Assembly: GCF_001704415.2 (NCBI RefSeq)
Contig: NC_030816.1
Location: 81,222,713-81,286,712, forward strand
DNA: 64,000 bases
Reading direction: 5' to 3'
DNA from: Capra hircus
Lineage: Eukaryota; Chordata; Mammalia; Artiodactyla; Bovidae
Below the pieces are notes generated by a model. That model had not been told where the DNA came from. It searched no databases and saw nothing but the letters and a program-made list of their open reading frames with translations. The position numbers and the translations under genes were made by a program. Below, piece after piece: positions 1 through 12,025 of the stretch (position 1 is the first letter of the stretch; each line of letters begins with the position of its first letter).

Positions 1-3000
1 GATTTACTACTAGAATTTAGTTTTTTAACCTCTATCCCAGCCAAAGGATCTCTCATTAGCTGTGGCCACTGCAACTGAAGGGCGGTGAAAGGATGCAGGC
101 AAAGGTGGAGGCGGTGATGGCCTATCCCTGCTAAGCGGTGCCCAGGTGGTCCAGGTGAGGCTGTCCACCCTTTGGGTTTCCCTCAGGGTAGCAAGCAGAG
201 GGAAACACCCGACAACAGGGACAGCTGGAGAAGGCACCCGGTAGAGACAGAAGTAGACACCTCCCATCACCCAGGTTGGCAGAGCCAAGGGGCTCTGCAG
301 AGTTTGGCAGAGGAGGGTAACCCCAAGCTGCACACTCAGTTCTGTCCACTTGTTCTCAGACGGCAGGCCCTCGTGCTGGAGTTCCCGGCAGCACCCTGGC
401 TGTGCCTTGTGTTCTCTGTTAGGCTGCAGACCTACGTTCCCCCTCAGCCCCGGTGTCGGGTGGCATGAAGGTGAATTTGGAGGGTTTTCAGGTGAGCGGG
501 TAGGAAGTGTTCTACAAATATGTCAAGCTTCCTCCGTCAGCCTGATTTAGGTTCTTAGAGGAGTCTTATTAAAAATGGCTTTTAAACCTTCTGTCAAAGA
601 ACATTTATATAGAATCTTTTTTTTTTTCACTATGGTTTTCTTTTTTAGTTAAGTGATCTTGCCTCACCAAAGGCAAAAGGTGTCACCTAGCTTATGTAAA
701 AAATATAAATTAAGGTCCTGAATCACTCCACTGATAACTTGGGCAGAAAAGTTGAACTCTGTGCATCCTGGTAACTGTACTATTATAATTTTCTCCAAAA
801 CTGAGTTATCTGCCCGCAGATGAAATCTGCCAGCAGCCTCACTCGCTGTTACAGATTAATGTCACTGCTTGTGGGAGATGCTCCCTTCCCTTCCAGACTC
901 ACAAAAGCACAGCTTTGATAATTAATCCTGATAACACCAACACAGAGACCGACGTACCTGACATCGTACTAAAGTCACTCAGCAGAAAGGAAAAACGTCT
1001 CACTTGAACATGGTAAAATACTATGAAAATGTGTATTTTGCTGGCTTTCTTGGGAGAAAATTTGTATTTTCCCTGGCTGATTTTCATTTGGACTTAAATG
1101 TTTGTTTTGAAGGCCATACGGAACCGAACCTAGGAGAGATTAAATTTTGCCCCCAGTGAAATCACTAAATTCAGTGGATTTTAATTACTTCTGTCCCCCT
1201 GGGCTTTCCCCACCCCGCTTCATTTCTCAGACGTTCCCTGTAGGTTGCCAGGATTAATTTGCAAGCCGGGTCCCACACTATCCATGAGATCAAGCAGAAT
1301 GTAAGACAGGCGAGGTGATCGGGGGCCGCCCTTTGACTGAGCAGCTGAGGTGGGTTTTTTCCCAGTGTCGGCCCGTGTCAGCGCGGATGGAATGGGGGTC
1401 ACCCGCAGTCACGCTTCAGCTCCTCGGGGCCCAGACGGCGGCTCACTCGCTCTGCTGTCGTTAGCATCCATGTTTCTTATAGACCAGCCACTGGGCAGCC
1501 TGGGAGGCAGGTCCCATGACCTATTTTTCATTCCCAGTTTGTTCACAAACCATATTTTCTTGACTCTGAAAATAACAGCAGTCCATGGATATGTCTCTAC
1601 AAGGCAGCTAGAACTTACCAGAATACATGGTTTGGTTTTTTTTATCCTGGCATGAATCCTGAGGTCTTGGAAGCTGCCCCTCCCTGCCCGTCGCGTTTTT
1701 CTCTGTATGTTCGACACTGCTTCTCTAATAGCTCTTTTGGCGCGCAGGGTCTAAATGTAAAGCTTAACGCTCAACCAGGGTGAGCAGCACTCTTAACGGG
1801 AGCCGCCTTAATGTTGGCTTGCACATGAAATGGAAATGGCTTGTGTTATCCATCCTCTAAAGAATTTCTAGTGCTCAGCCTCCATGAAATGGATTGCTTA
1901 TGGGGAGATAATGTCTGTTCTATTCCTTTTTAAGTCTGTGAAAAATGTCATCCTGGTTAATAGGGTGATTAAAACTCTTTATGCTCCAGGAGATAAATGT
2001 GACTATGTTTGTCACACTCTACCCAAGATAAAGACAGCAGAGGAGGCAGACTTGAAATTCCGTAACATTGCCTCTCTTCCATATCCAGGAACAGTCAGAA
2101 CTCAGTACACAGATGGTACTTCACATAAAGAATAACATTATCTGTTAGATTTTTCCTTTCCATTAACCAATTTAACAATATGCCTCTGGTATAAATGGAA
2201 TAGACAAATGACTACATCTTCTGATATCTGAGTTCTGACTGCAGGAGAAAACCACTTCACTCATACTGCTTCCTTTTCTTTTAACTTTTGTCTCTGTTAC
2301 TTTATTTTTTGCTCTGAAGGTGCAGCTGGGCCTCTGTTGGTGCCTGTTCCCATCAACCTTTCTGCAGCAGGTGATTCATCATCACCTATGGGAGTCCCCC
2401 GCCACCCTTCAAGGACAAGAGTATGGAAAGGGCTTTGTAAACATCAGGCATGTAAATATCCATTCCTTTAGGCCTCCGCGTGCACCCACCAGCGCACCCA
2501 CCAGCCACCCAGGCTGAGACTCTTAAAAGGGACAAAACCTGCTCAGTTTTCCTCCTGACTTTGCTTCCTTCATTTCATTCAAAAACTAGAGATATTTTGT
2601 TGCAGAGATTTAGTTAAAAATGAAAGGTGGGTGAAGAGTTTTTGCTACTTTACATAACCTGATAAATTTCACAATCCTTTTTTAAAAAGCCTTGGATTTT
2701 AAACAGGTTACATATGAATCCCAGACGCTGATTACACCTGTTTAATTAACAATACCGCAATTTTAACAGGGTAAAATAGTCCAGAGAAAAATGTTAATTA
2801 TGCACTTGACATTTCATTTAAAACTTTTTCTTAAAACTAAAAGGTTTCATTATAAGAGATAAATTTCAAATGTACTTATTAAACTGATTGCTAATTAGAA
2901 CCTAAGCAATTATAAAGAAAATACACAATGATATTCAACCAGACGTTATTTTTCTGGACATACTGACATAGTAAATGTTTCTTTAAAAATTTTTAATTCA

Positions 3001-3090
3001 CCTGGAGACTCAATACTTAGACAGGTACATTTCTGGTTAAAAACACTTGTTAAGATAGGTGATAATTGATCTATTTTATTTATTTATTTA
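1..3090. other. Non-coding flank downstream of TMEM242, nothing recognised
   Basis: No open frame here shows recognisable protein similarity or paired splice sites around a plausible exon. The short frames are interrupted and low in complexity. A GC-richer patch lies near 1320-1470. The stretch from about 2550 to 3090 is AT-rich. It lies beyond the last TMEM242 exon and is best read as intergenic DNA or distal 3' flank. Confidence 0.6.
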
Positions 3091-3096
3091 TTTTTT

Positions 3097-4010
3097 CAGT
3101 GTTACAGCTCTATTTTCTCAATGAATTTTTGAGTCCCGGGAGAGAGCTGAAGGACAGGAGGAAAAAGCAGTGGGAAAAACGTGCCAAGGAATCCCCTTCA
3201 TAGCCCGCTGGAAAATTTGCTAAATATCTGACCAGTGCTCACAATTTCATTGGTCTGATCCTTGCCACAGAGAAGAAAAAGGACAGAAGAACCCCCACCG
3301 GCTTGTGTAACAGCTACTGGGGCTCAGCAGATAGCACCTTTGGGACATGCTGAGGAGTAGCCTCTCCAGAGTCCCTCAATTGTGCCGCCTGCCACCCGCC
3401 TGTTCGAGGGAACAAGAAACGAGAGATTGTAAAGGAATTAAGATTTCGTCAGGCATGTCCCTCCAGCCAGAGGAGTGAGGACTTCTTACCTTAACCGGAG
3501 GTCTTCTGGGATCTGAGACTGGGCTGTGACCTTTCTGCTGAGTTTGTTTTTTGCTGTCCTGGTTTCCAGCACGATGGGCCTTCCCCTGCGCTGGGTTTCT
3601 TCGCCTTCCGCTTCTAGCGCGGGAGCTTCGCTGAGTTGGGCTCCTGCTGTGCTTGGCCTCTTCCACGGGGAGGTTGTTTCAGCCAGGTTAAACCCGAGTC
3701 ATGGCACCATAGATGTCACGTGAGTGTATGTTCCTCGGTTCTCTGTCTCCACAGCAAAGATTTGGAACAACGAACATTAAAGCCCTTGGCGCATCACAGC
3801 TCTTGGGTCTTGGACAAACCGTGTTATAGCTCTTAGGCAAATCAGTGTTACAGCTCTATTTTATTTAGAGGATAGCAGGAGAATCCATGCTCGAAGCGTG
3901 AGGGCATGCCAACCCAAAGACTCGAAGAGAAGAGAGTGGAGGAGCGCGGAGGAGGGAGAGAAAGAGGGCATGCACGCGGGAGAGAAAGAGAGCAGTCTAT
4001 TTTAATATTG
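3097..4010. repeat. Unclassified repeat-like block, possibly a solitary LTR
   Basis: A 20-base word (CAGTGTTACAGCTCTATTTT) occurs identically at 3097-3116 and 3843-3862. A shorter relative, GTGTTATAGCTCTT, lies at 3821-3834. Between them is GC-richer sequence unlike the surrounding AT-rich DNA. A purine-rich stretch (GAGAGAAAGAG-like) follows at about 3930-3995. The composition and direct repeats suggest an interspersed element, perhaps a ruminant endogenous retroviral LTR. I cannot name the family, and I see no gag, pol or env coding sequence. Confidence 0.35.
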
Positions 4011-4184
4011 ACAACTGAGATAAAACTACAAACTGTCAGGCAATGTTTAGGGACTTGGAATCAACTTGTCAAAAAAGTACATTTTATACCCACAATATCA
4101 TTGCTTTTGCATGATATCCTTTTAGGTCATCACAGTCTGTTACTGGCTTCTTATCTAAGAATGTACAGGTTTACAGGGCCTTTC

Positions 4185-4850
4185 ATGGTAGCCAGTCCCA
4201 TCACTTCATGGGAAATAGATGGGGAAACGGTGGAAACAGTGGCAGACTTTATTATTTTGGGCTCCAGAATCACTGTGGATGGTGACTGCAGCCATGAAAT
4301 TAAAAGACGCTTACTCCTTGGAAGAAAAGTTATGACCAACCTAGATAGCATATTCAAAAGCAGAGACATTACTTTGCCGACTAAGATCCGTCTAGTCAAG
4401 GCTATGGTTTTTCCTGTGGTCATGTATGGATGTGAGAGTTGGACTGTGAAGAAGGCTGAGTGCTGAAGAATTGATGCTTTTGAACTGTGGTGTTGGAGAA
4501 GACTCTTGAGAGTCCCTTGGACTGCAAGGAGATCCAACCAGTCCATTCTGAAGGAGATCAGCCCTGGGATTTCTTTGGAAGGACTGATGCTAAAGCTGAA
4601 ACTCCAGTACTTTGGCCACCTCATGCGAAGAGTTGACTCACTGGAAAAAACTGATGCTGGGAGGGATTGGGGGCAGGAGGAGAAGGGGACGACTGAGGAT
4701 GAGATGGCTGGATGGCATCACGGACTCGATGGACGTGAGTCTGGGTGAACTCCGGGAGATGGTGATGGACAGGGGGAGGCCTGGCGTGCTGTGATTCATG
4801 GGGTCACAAAGAGTCGGACACGACTGAGCGACTGAACTGAACTGAACTGA
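4185..4850 (+). mobile_element. BovB LINE, 5'-truncated 3' segment
   Basis: The sequence matches the C-terminal coding part and 3' end of the ruminant BovB (RTE) retrotransposon. The frame reads FKSRDITLPTKIRLVKAMVF and then VVMYGCESWTVKKAE, typical of BovB ORF2. The copy ends in a short tandem tail of CTGAA units at about 4833-4850. Stops and frameshifts make it inactive. Confidence 0.9.
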
Positions 4851-5414
4851 AAGAGATACCTAGCACACACACCACAGAGCGCGTTCGGGGCAGCAGCACG
4901 ACTCCACTGCCTGACGGGCAGGACTCACTTCCAGGAGCGAGTCTTCCGTGCTCTGACAGCCACACACTCACAAGCAAGGCTGCTAAAACTTATTTAACTG
5001 GACACACTGAGGTACCACTGTCTGTTTATAAAGATTTTCCATCATACATTATTATTTTCAGGTAGAAAACTTGGCTTTCAACTTTACAGTCATAAAAGTA
5101 TTTCCCCTGGGATTTCCTTTACCTAGAGAAGGTACCCATGCAATTATTTTGAACAGTCTTCCTAACTTTTCAAACTTTGCTAACCCTAACCCCCTCCCCC
5201 TCCTGTGAATGTAACCAGATCAGCTGTAAAGGAGCAGCGCCCAGTCATGACGGCAGGCCTCTGTGAGGACACTGAACGCCGTCCGTCCCAGAGGCTCAGT
5301 CAGCGACTGTGTGTGTTCCTGAGGAGAACTCACTTGAGTCCCTTCGGGGCTGTGAGAGCTCCAAAGCCAGCCTTCCCCGTAGCACTCGTCCAGACTTCAT
5401 CCACCATGCTCCTC
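4851..5414 (-). other. TMEM242: Probable TMEM242 3' untranslated region and flank
   Basis: This stretch directly follows the TMEM242 stop codon on the minus strand and is bounded downstream by a BovB insertion. No canonical AATAAA is visible on the minus strand here. Weaker TATAAA- and AATAAT-like hexamers occur at about 5027-5060. The real cleavage site is therefore undetermined and could lie beyond the BovB copy. Confidence 0.45.
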
Positions 5415-5513
5415 TCATTTGGATCTCAGTGCTTCCTCCCACTCAACAGCCGACTCAGAGTTCTTGGGAATTACTGGAAATATTGACTGCATTTTATTTC
5501 GAAAGTCTTTCAT
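5415..5513 (-). CDS. TMEM242: TMEM242 coding exon 4 (last, C-terminal 32 residues and stop)
   Basis: Read on the minus strand, the exon follows a pyrimidine tract and a CTTTCAG acceptor. It begins MKDFRNKMQSIFPVIPKN, continues through SESAVEWEEALRSK and stops at TGA (5415-5417). This matches the conserved TMEM242 C-terminus, which I recall as MNDFRSKMQSIFPTIPKN in human, with conservative changes. It is in phase 0, as required by exon 3. The tail is polar and probably lies outside the membrane. No frame damage is visible. The exon is easy to miss because it contributes only 33 codons and lies about 32 kb from exon 3. Confidence 0.95.
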   Translation of the reverse strand: MKDFRNKMQSIFPVIPKNSESAVEWEEALRSK

Positions 5514-5929
5514 CTGAAAGATGAAAAAAATCAGTCATCAAATGTTAAAAGGTGGGGAAAAGAGCCAAAATTAGAGATGGACCCCATTTGCTGACTGACT
5601 GATATGCCATTGCTGTGGGTACCAAACAAAGGAAGACCAACAAAAGGCAAGACTGTCCTTGCTGCCTTGGAAGACAGCGAGACAGACCTCGTTTCTTCTT
5701 CCTAGTAAAAGTCTACTGGGCCTTAAGTAACATAAAACTCTAAATCTGAAAGGCAACATGCTCTGTATCGTAAACCCTCCATGACATGTATTTCCTACCA
5801 GAGGACAGCCTGTGTTGTTGGCCTTCATATGTAAAGCTGCAGTTGAGAATGGGATGTCTATCTAAATAAATGAATCTACTGAGGCTAAGAATTTGGGGGC
5901 CAGAAGGAAGGAGTGGGGAGAAGAAACTT
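5514..5929. other. TMEM242 intron 3, unique sequence next to the exon 4 acceptor
   Basis: This contains the T-rich tract of the exon 4 acceptor (minus strand) and otherwise non-repetitive intronic DNA. The frames crossing it are short, with no recognisable protein. Confidence 0.5.
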
Positions 5930-6685
5930 CAGTTCAGTTGCTCAGTCGTGTCCGACTCTTTGTGATCCCATGAATCACAGCATGCCAGGCCTCTCTGTCC
6001 ATCACCAACTCCAGGAGTTCACCCAAACTCATGTCCACTGAGTCGGTGATGCCATCCAATCATCTCATCCTCCACTGTCCCCTTCTCCTCCTGCCCCCAA
6101 TCCCTCCCAGCATCAGAGTCTTTTACAATGAGTCACCTCTTCGCATGAGGTGGCCAAAGTATTGGAGTTTCTGCTTCAACATCAGTCCTTCCAAAGAAAT
6201 CCCAGGGCTGATCTCCTTTAGATCTGGTGGACTGGCTGGATCTCCAAGAGACTCTCAAGAGTCTCCTCCAACACCACAGTTCAAAAGCATCAATTCTTCG
6301 GCACTCAGCTTTCTTCACAGTCCAACTCTCACATCCATACATGACCACTGGAAAAACCATAGCCTTGACCAGACGGACCTTTGTTGGCAAAGTAATGCCT
6401 CTGCTTTTTAGTATGCTGTCTAGGTTGGTCATAACTTTCCTTCCAACGAGTAAGTATCTTTTAATCTCATGGCTGCAATCACCATCTGCAGTGATTTTGG
6501 AGCCCCTCAAAATAAAGTCTGCCACTGTTTCCACCGTTTCCCCATCTATTTCCCATGAAATGATGGGACCAGATGGCCATGATCTTAGTTTTCTGAATGT
6601 TGAGCTTTAAGCCAACTTTTTCACTCTCCTCTTTCACTTTCATCAAGAGGCTTTTCAGTTCCTCTTCACTTTCTGCCATAAGGGT
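5930..6685 (-). mobile_element. BovB LINE 3' segment, antisense
   Basis: The plus strand shows the BovB end in reverse complement, starting with TTCAGTTCAGTTGCTCAGTC. The minus-strand frame reads SHEIKRYLLVGRKVMTNLDS and MYGCESWTVKKAE, the BovB ORF2 C-terminus. It is truncated at about 6685 and carries frameshifts. Confidence 0.9.
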
Positions 6686-7017
6686 TAAGGAGGAATCAAT
6701 GAATGGCAGAGGAGAATGTTCTTATGCACTGACAGTGTCGAGGAATCTACGTAAAGGTGTTCCTGGCAGACAGGGATCTGGAATTGTGGGCCTGGAGCAG
6801 GAGTTTGGAGGATCCTGACGTGCAGGGTCAAGTCCACCTCTGCACATGGCCCCGAGGGCAGGGACACTAATTTACAGGAGGTGGATAGTCTTCAGTGTAG
6901 GTGACGCTAGCTGCACACCGATTCATTCTTCACACCTAGATGGCCCTGTTCTGAAGCCACTACTCCAGAAGCACCACAGCACAGCGCTGCAGTCTTCCTG
7001 TTGGCCACACCCCAACC
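6686..7017. other. Intronic DNA, nothing recognised
   Basis: No repeat family or exon could be assigned. Confidence 0.4.
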
Positions 7018-7228
7018 GGGCCTCCCCGATGGCTAGGCAGCAAAGATTCTGCCTGCAATGCAAGAGAATCTATTTCAATCTCTGGGTCAGGAAGATCCCC
7101 TGGAGAAGAAAACAGCTATCCACTCCAGTATTCTTGCCTGGAGGACCCCATGGACAGAGAAGCATGGCATGCTACAGTCCATGGGGTCACAAAGAGTCAG
7201 ACACGACTGAACAACAACTCAACCATTA
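7018..7228 (+). mobile_element. Bov-tA SINE
   Basis: A tRNA-derived head (GGGCCTCCCCGATGGCT, diverged from the usual GGGCTTCCCTGGTGGCT) is followed by the Bov-A body: GAAGATCCCCTGGAG, CCACTCCAGTATTCTTGCC and CACAAAGAGTCAGACACGAC. It is moderately diverged. Confidence 0.88.
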
Positions 7229-8644
7229 TTTCTCGAGGATACAGATCTCCTCAGTCAAACTGTGAAGCACCCTGGATTCACAGCAACATATAAGTCATTT
7301 CTTGGAGTGACTGAGAGTCAGCTAGTATTTTTTTTTTTCGTTTATGTTGATGCTTGCTTAATTTCAATCAGAAGCTGGACCCCTGTGCTGTTTCCCAGTT
7401 CAGGAGGTGCATCCCCTTTGGGACTTGTCAGTTCCGAGGCATCTACTCCAGTCATGGTAGCACGGCCGTTAGCAGAGACCCTGGTATCAAGTAGGCCTCT
7501 CTGTTCAAAGGCCAACTCACGTGCCTGGGGAGCCTGCTTACTCTCACTAGGGGCAGAGTTCATGTGTGCAGCATGGAGATGACGCCTGCTTACAGAGTTG
7601 AGGACTGAGGCAACGCGCGTGGAAGCCCCGCTCCTGGCAGTGCTCAGTATACGTCAGCTGTTGTCACTACAGCGGCTTCAAAATACCATGTTCCAGGAAC
7701 AAAGCTCGTGTGGATATAAGTATTATGGCATGTTTGTCAAAAGCATTAATTTACAGTCACATCATTTTGGTTTAAATATTCTGATAACTGAAGACACACA
7801 AGGTTATCCATCGTAAGAGGTCTGTAGGTCCAGGACCACCCTCTCAACGTCTGGGTCCCAGACACCAGTCTTGACACACACCCCCCCAGGGTATTTATGT
7901 CTCCCCGCAACCCCCTCTTCCATGCAGCCCTCTAATTTGTACTGTGATGAACCCTTCATGAAAGGTTTCCAGCTAAAGGCAGTACTCTGTCCCTGGCGGT
8001 CGGGGGGACAACTGGAAATGCAGTTCTAAGCAGAAGTTCTCTAAATAGAGTCCTGAGAGTCGGGCTGTCAGAGTCACAGGGGATCACCGTTGGCACTGGG
8101 GGCAGGGATGCTAACTGTCTAGGATGGCCCACAAAAAAAGTTGCCTTGTCCAAAATGCCCAAGAGTGCCCCCTTGAAAGGCCTTGCAGACCTCCACTGAA
8201 AGGCGCCTCTGGCCAGGGTTTGCAATGCGCTCCTTAGTTCTTCCCAGTTGCCTCTCTGGTGGAACATCTGTTATAGCCGAGCCTAATGACAGGGTTTTCT
8301 ACCAGGACATGAATAGAATCATCTACCGTCCCACCTTCTCGGGGAGATGGAAGGAGGTCGGTCACTGCGAAGGTGGAGGCAGGAACGCGGATGAGGCCTG
8401 GGAGGCAGCGTGCAGAATGGCTGCTCTGCTCGGGCCGGGGATGGGGGTTGTGCTCCTATTTCCTCTCCTTGGCCCATTTTTTTTCCTTTGCTCTAATTTC
8501 CCAAGGATGGTTTACTTGTTCCCAGGGTCGTAAGTGAGTAACTGAACCATTAGAAGGAATCATATCTGAAAAACAGCCAAGTAGGAACAGACAGGCTTCC
8601 GAGCCCAGTGAAGGGAGGGAGACACGTGGGATACAGAGCATCGC
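7229..8644. other. Intronic DNA, nothing recognised
   Basis: Several open frames of 60-116 codons occur on both strands, but none resembles a protein I know and no splice architecture supports them. A CpG- and G-rich patch occurs near 8330-8450. Confidence 0.45.
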
Positions 8645-9847
8645 GTGGCCCTTTATTTATTTACAGGTGTGGAGGAGTCCAGCCAACACGGCAGAGCAGA
8701 AAGACCTGAGCTCACTCCCAGGAGCACACCAGCGTCACAACTACCACCACCGATGAAAAGACTAGAACCTGCCCGAGAAGATCTGTTACCACAAAAGATG
8801 TGAAGAAGGACCCCCAACAGGACGCGGGGGAATGGTGGACTGGTTAAGCCCCACATCCCCAGGCGGGTGACCCACAGAACCAATACTCTGCACAGCCTCT
8901 CCCAGAGGAGCGGAAGTTCCGGCCCCATGCCAGGTTCTGTAGCCTGGGGGTCCTGCACTGGACGGCAAGCCCCCAGGGAATCTGGCTTTGAAGGCCAGTG
9001 GGGCTTCATTTCAGGAGTCCAAGAGGACTGGGGAAATAGAGTTCACTCCTAAAGGGTGCGCACAGCGTCTCACAGACGCCAGGGTCCAGGACAGAGGCAG
9101 TCATTCAACAGGAGCCAGGGTCAGCCTAGCTGCTGGTCTTGGAACGTCTGCTGGAGAGCTAGGTGGCCACTGCGGCTCACAGTGGGGCATAGACACGGGG
9201 CAGCCGTTCTTGGGAGCTCCCTCTACCACTTGGCACTGGTGCTGGTGGCGCCAGCGTGGGAACCTCCCTATCGCTCCTCGGTGTCAAGACCTGGCTCAGG
9301 CCAAGCGAGTCCCACCCACCAGCAGGCAGGCTGCCGAAGACCTCTGGAGCCCAGTCGCCTCATTTAGACACAGGACCCCGCTCCACCCATCAGTGGGCAG
9401 GCACCGGCCCCAGAGTCCCCTAGGCCCGGCCCTGCCCTGCCCTCCAGGAAGCCTGCTCTCGCCTCCAGACCAGCCGCCTCCACCAGGGGCAGGCACCAGA
9501 TGCAGGAACACTACAGTCGCACAGCCTATGGAGCCCGTCTCCCCAGCCTCCCCCACCCCCAACCCCCTAACCCCTGCCCAGGGACGCAACAGCAGCCCTG
9601 AGATCCTGGGCCGGTAACCAGACCCCAGGGCCAGCTCCGCCTGCCAGCAGTGCGAGCACTGAGTCCAGGACCTGTCTCACCCTGCAGTGGGCAGATAGCA
9701 GCCTCAGAATCTTTTAGACTCTGACTCCACACGCCAGTACTAGCCCCAGGGCCCCTGAGGTTATGCATTCAGCTGCCTTGTGACCCGGTCCAGCAGCTGG
9801 CAGCTTCCACACAAGGGTCTGGCAACCAGCTGGACCGGAGGCCAACC
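8645..9847 (+). mobile_element. Probable L1 5' untranslated region
   Basis: This is GC-rich sequence beginning near GGAGTCCAGCCAACACGGCA and continuing with CTGGCTTTGAAGGCCAG, AAAGGGTGCGCACAGCGTCT and CAGCAGCTGGCAGCTTCC. It resembles the 5' untranslated region of mammalian L1 elements of the Laurasiatherian type as I remember them. It directly precedes an L1 ORF2 3' part in the same orientation. The long frames here (up to 209 codons) follow from GC content, not from a gene. Confidence 0.55.
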
Positions 9848-11300
9848 AAAACAGTACGGTACTGACACAAAAACAGACATGCAATCAGTGGGACAGAACA
9901 GAGCCTAGAGATAAACCCACGCGCTTACGGTCACTTAATCTGTGACACAGGAGGCAAAAACACAATGGAGAAAAGACAGCCTCTTCAGTAAGCGCCGCTG
10001 GGAAAAACTGGACAAGTGAAAGGATGAAATCAGAACATTCTCTAACACCATACCCAAAAATTTAAAAATGGGTTAAAGACCTAAATGTAAGATTGGAAAC
10101 TATAAAACTCCTAGAGGAAAACATAGGCAGAACATTATTTGACATAAATCACAGCAATATATTTTTGGATCTGTCTCCTAAAGCAAAGGAAATGAAAGCA
10201 AAAATAAATGAGACCTAATTAAACTTAAAAGGTTTTGTACAACAAAGGAAACCATCAACAAAGTAAAAAGGCAACCTACTGAATGGGAGAGGATATTTGC
10301 AAATGATATGACTGACGCAGGGTTAATATCCAACAAGTATAAACAGCTCATATGGCTCATAATTTAAAAAATCAAACAACCCAATTAAACATGGGCAGAC
10401 GACATGAATAGACATGTTTTCAGAGAGGACATGCAGATGGCCAATAGGCTCATGAAAAGATGCTCAAGATCCCTGATCATCAGGGAAATGCAGATCAAAA
10501 CTACACTGAGGTAATACCTCACACCTGTCAGAATGGCTGTCTGCAAAAAGAACGCAAATAACCAATGCTGGCGAGAGTGTGGAGAAAAGGGAACACCTGT
10601 ACAGTACTGGTGTAATTTGGCAAATTGGTGTAGGCACTGTGGAAAACAGTATGGAGGCTTCTCAGAAAACTGAGAACAGAACTACCATAGACCCAGCCAG
10701 TCCACTCCTGGGAATATATCCAAACAACACTGATTCAAAAGATACAGACAGCCCAACGCTCATTTAGCAGCATTATTTATGATTGCCAAGATATGGAAGC
10801 AACCTAAGTCTCCGTCAACAGATGAACGGACGAAGACAATGCAATATGTATACACTGTGATACTAATCAGCCGTAAAAAGGAATGAAATCCTGCCACTTG
10901 CAACAACGAGGACGGACTTGGGGGTATTACGCTAAGTGAAATACATCCAACAGGGAAAGACAAATACTGTATGATCTCAGTTATATGTGGAATCTAAAAA
11001 TACACAACAGACTAGTGAATATAACAACAACAAAAAACAGACTCAAAGATACAGAGAACAAACCAGTGGTTACCGCTGGGATAAAGGAAGGGGGGAGGGG
11101 CAATATAAGGGTAAGGGATTAAGATGTACAAACCACTGGTATAAAATAAGCTACAAGGATATACTGTACAACACAGGGTATATGGTCAATATTTTATAAC
11201 TAAATGGAGTATAACTTTTAAAATTATGAACCATTATTTTGTACACCTGTTACTTACATAATATGGTATATCACCTATACTTCACTGAAAAAGCCTTTTA
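9848..11300 (+). mobile_element. L1 LINE, ORF2 C-terminus and 3' end
   Basis: The copy contains typical L1 ORF2 text: GGGACAGAACAGAGCCTAGA, AATGCAGATCAAAACTACAC, GGGAATATATCCAAACAACA and a TATGTGGAATCTAAAAA-like stretch. The coding frame has many lesions. Together with the preceding 5'-UTR-like block it may form one L1 lacking ORF1 and most of ORF2. Confidence 0.85.
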
Positions 11301-12025
11301 AATTTTACAGCTGTGGAAATGGAAACCCAGCATCTCCTTATAATCAGGGCCTCAAGTCGCTTTCAGCAGAAAGGCTCACAGAAAGTTTCTAAGCTTGTAC
11401 TATTCATACTACATGGATAGTTAAATGAAGATCTTTAGTTTTTTCCCACCTGTTTCAATTTCTGATACGCAGATCAGAGGTGTCGGTCCTCTCAGTGATA
11501 CTCTATCACAGGTCAACAGAACATTCCTCTGCTTAAAAATGTGCTTGAGAAAAGACTTAGGGACTGAGTACATTTAAGCAAATTATGAAGTAAATATACT
11601 GAGTTCCAAGATAATAATTACAACTATTGCCACAAAAGCATCCCCCTACCCTAACACCAGAGAAGTCCGGTGAAGACAGGGCATGTTGGGGACCTGAGTG
11701 TCCATCCAGCAACTCAAGTCTCACTCTGAAGCATTTTCTGGATTCTGGGATTCTTCCCTGCAGTCCTCCTTATCCCTCTTCCTCTCTGACCAAGAAGAAT
11801 TTCTCTGTGGTTACAGACCACAAGCCTACACTTCTAAACAGGGCCATTGCATACTGCCCCACTCCAGGATGCTCTCCTCAAAGACTGGGACACAAACGGC
11901 ACTCCCAGGCAGTGAGCCCACTCCTCCAAGAACCTCATCCTTGAGTCCCAATGTTTGTGTCCAAACATTACAAGTATTACAGTGCTGGGCTGTAATACTA
12001 TCAGAAAGTGGCAGTCTCTTCAATA
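11301..12025. other. Intronic DNA, nothing recognised
   Basis: AT-rich then mixed sequence with short open frames on both strands and no recognisable exon or repeat family. Confidence 0.4.

Noticed and set aside
3720..3754. GTGAGT and TCTCCACAG looking like a tiny intron
   Set aside because: The interval is only about 35 nt, too short for a mammalian spliceosomal intron, and the flanks encode no recognisable exon.
3906..4466. 186-codon plus-strand frame
   Set aside because: Its first half is unclassified repeat or spacer and its second half is the BovB ORF2 C-terminus. It is a chance join, not a gene.
8988..9617. 209-codon plus-strand frame
   Set aside because: It lies in GC-rich L1 5'-UTR-like sequence and has low-complexity, Pro/Ser-rich content without a known domain.
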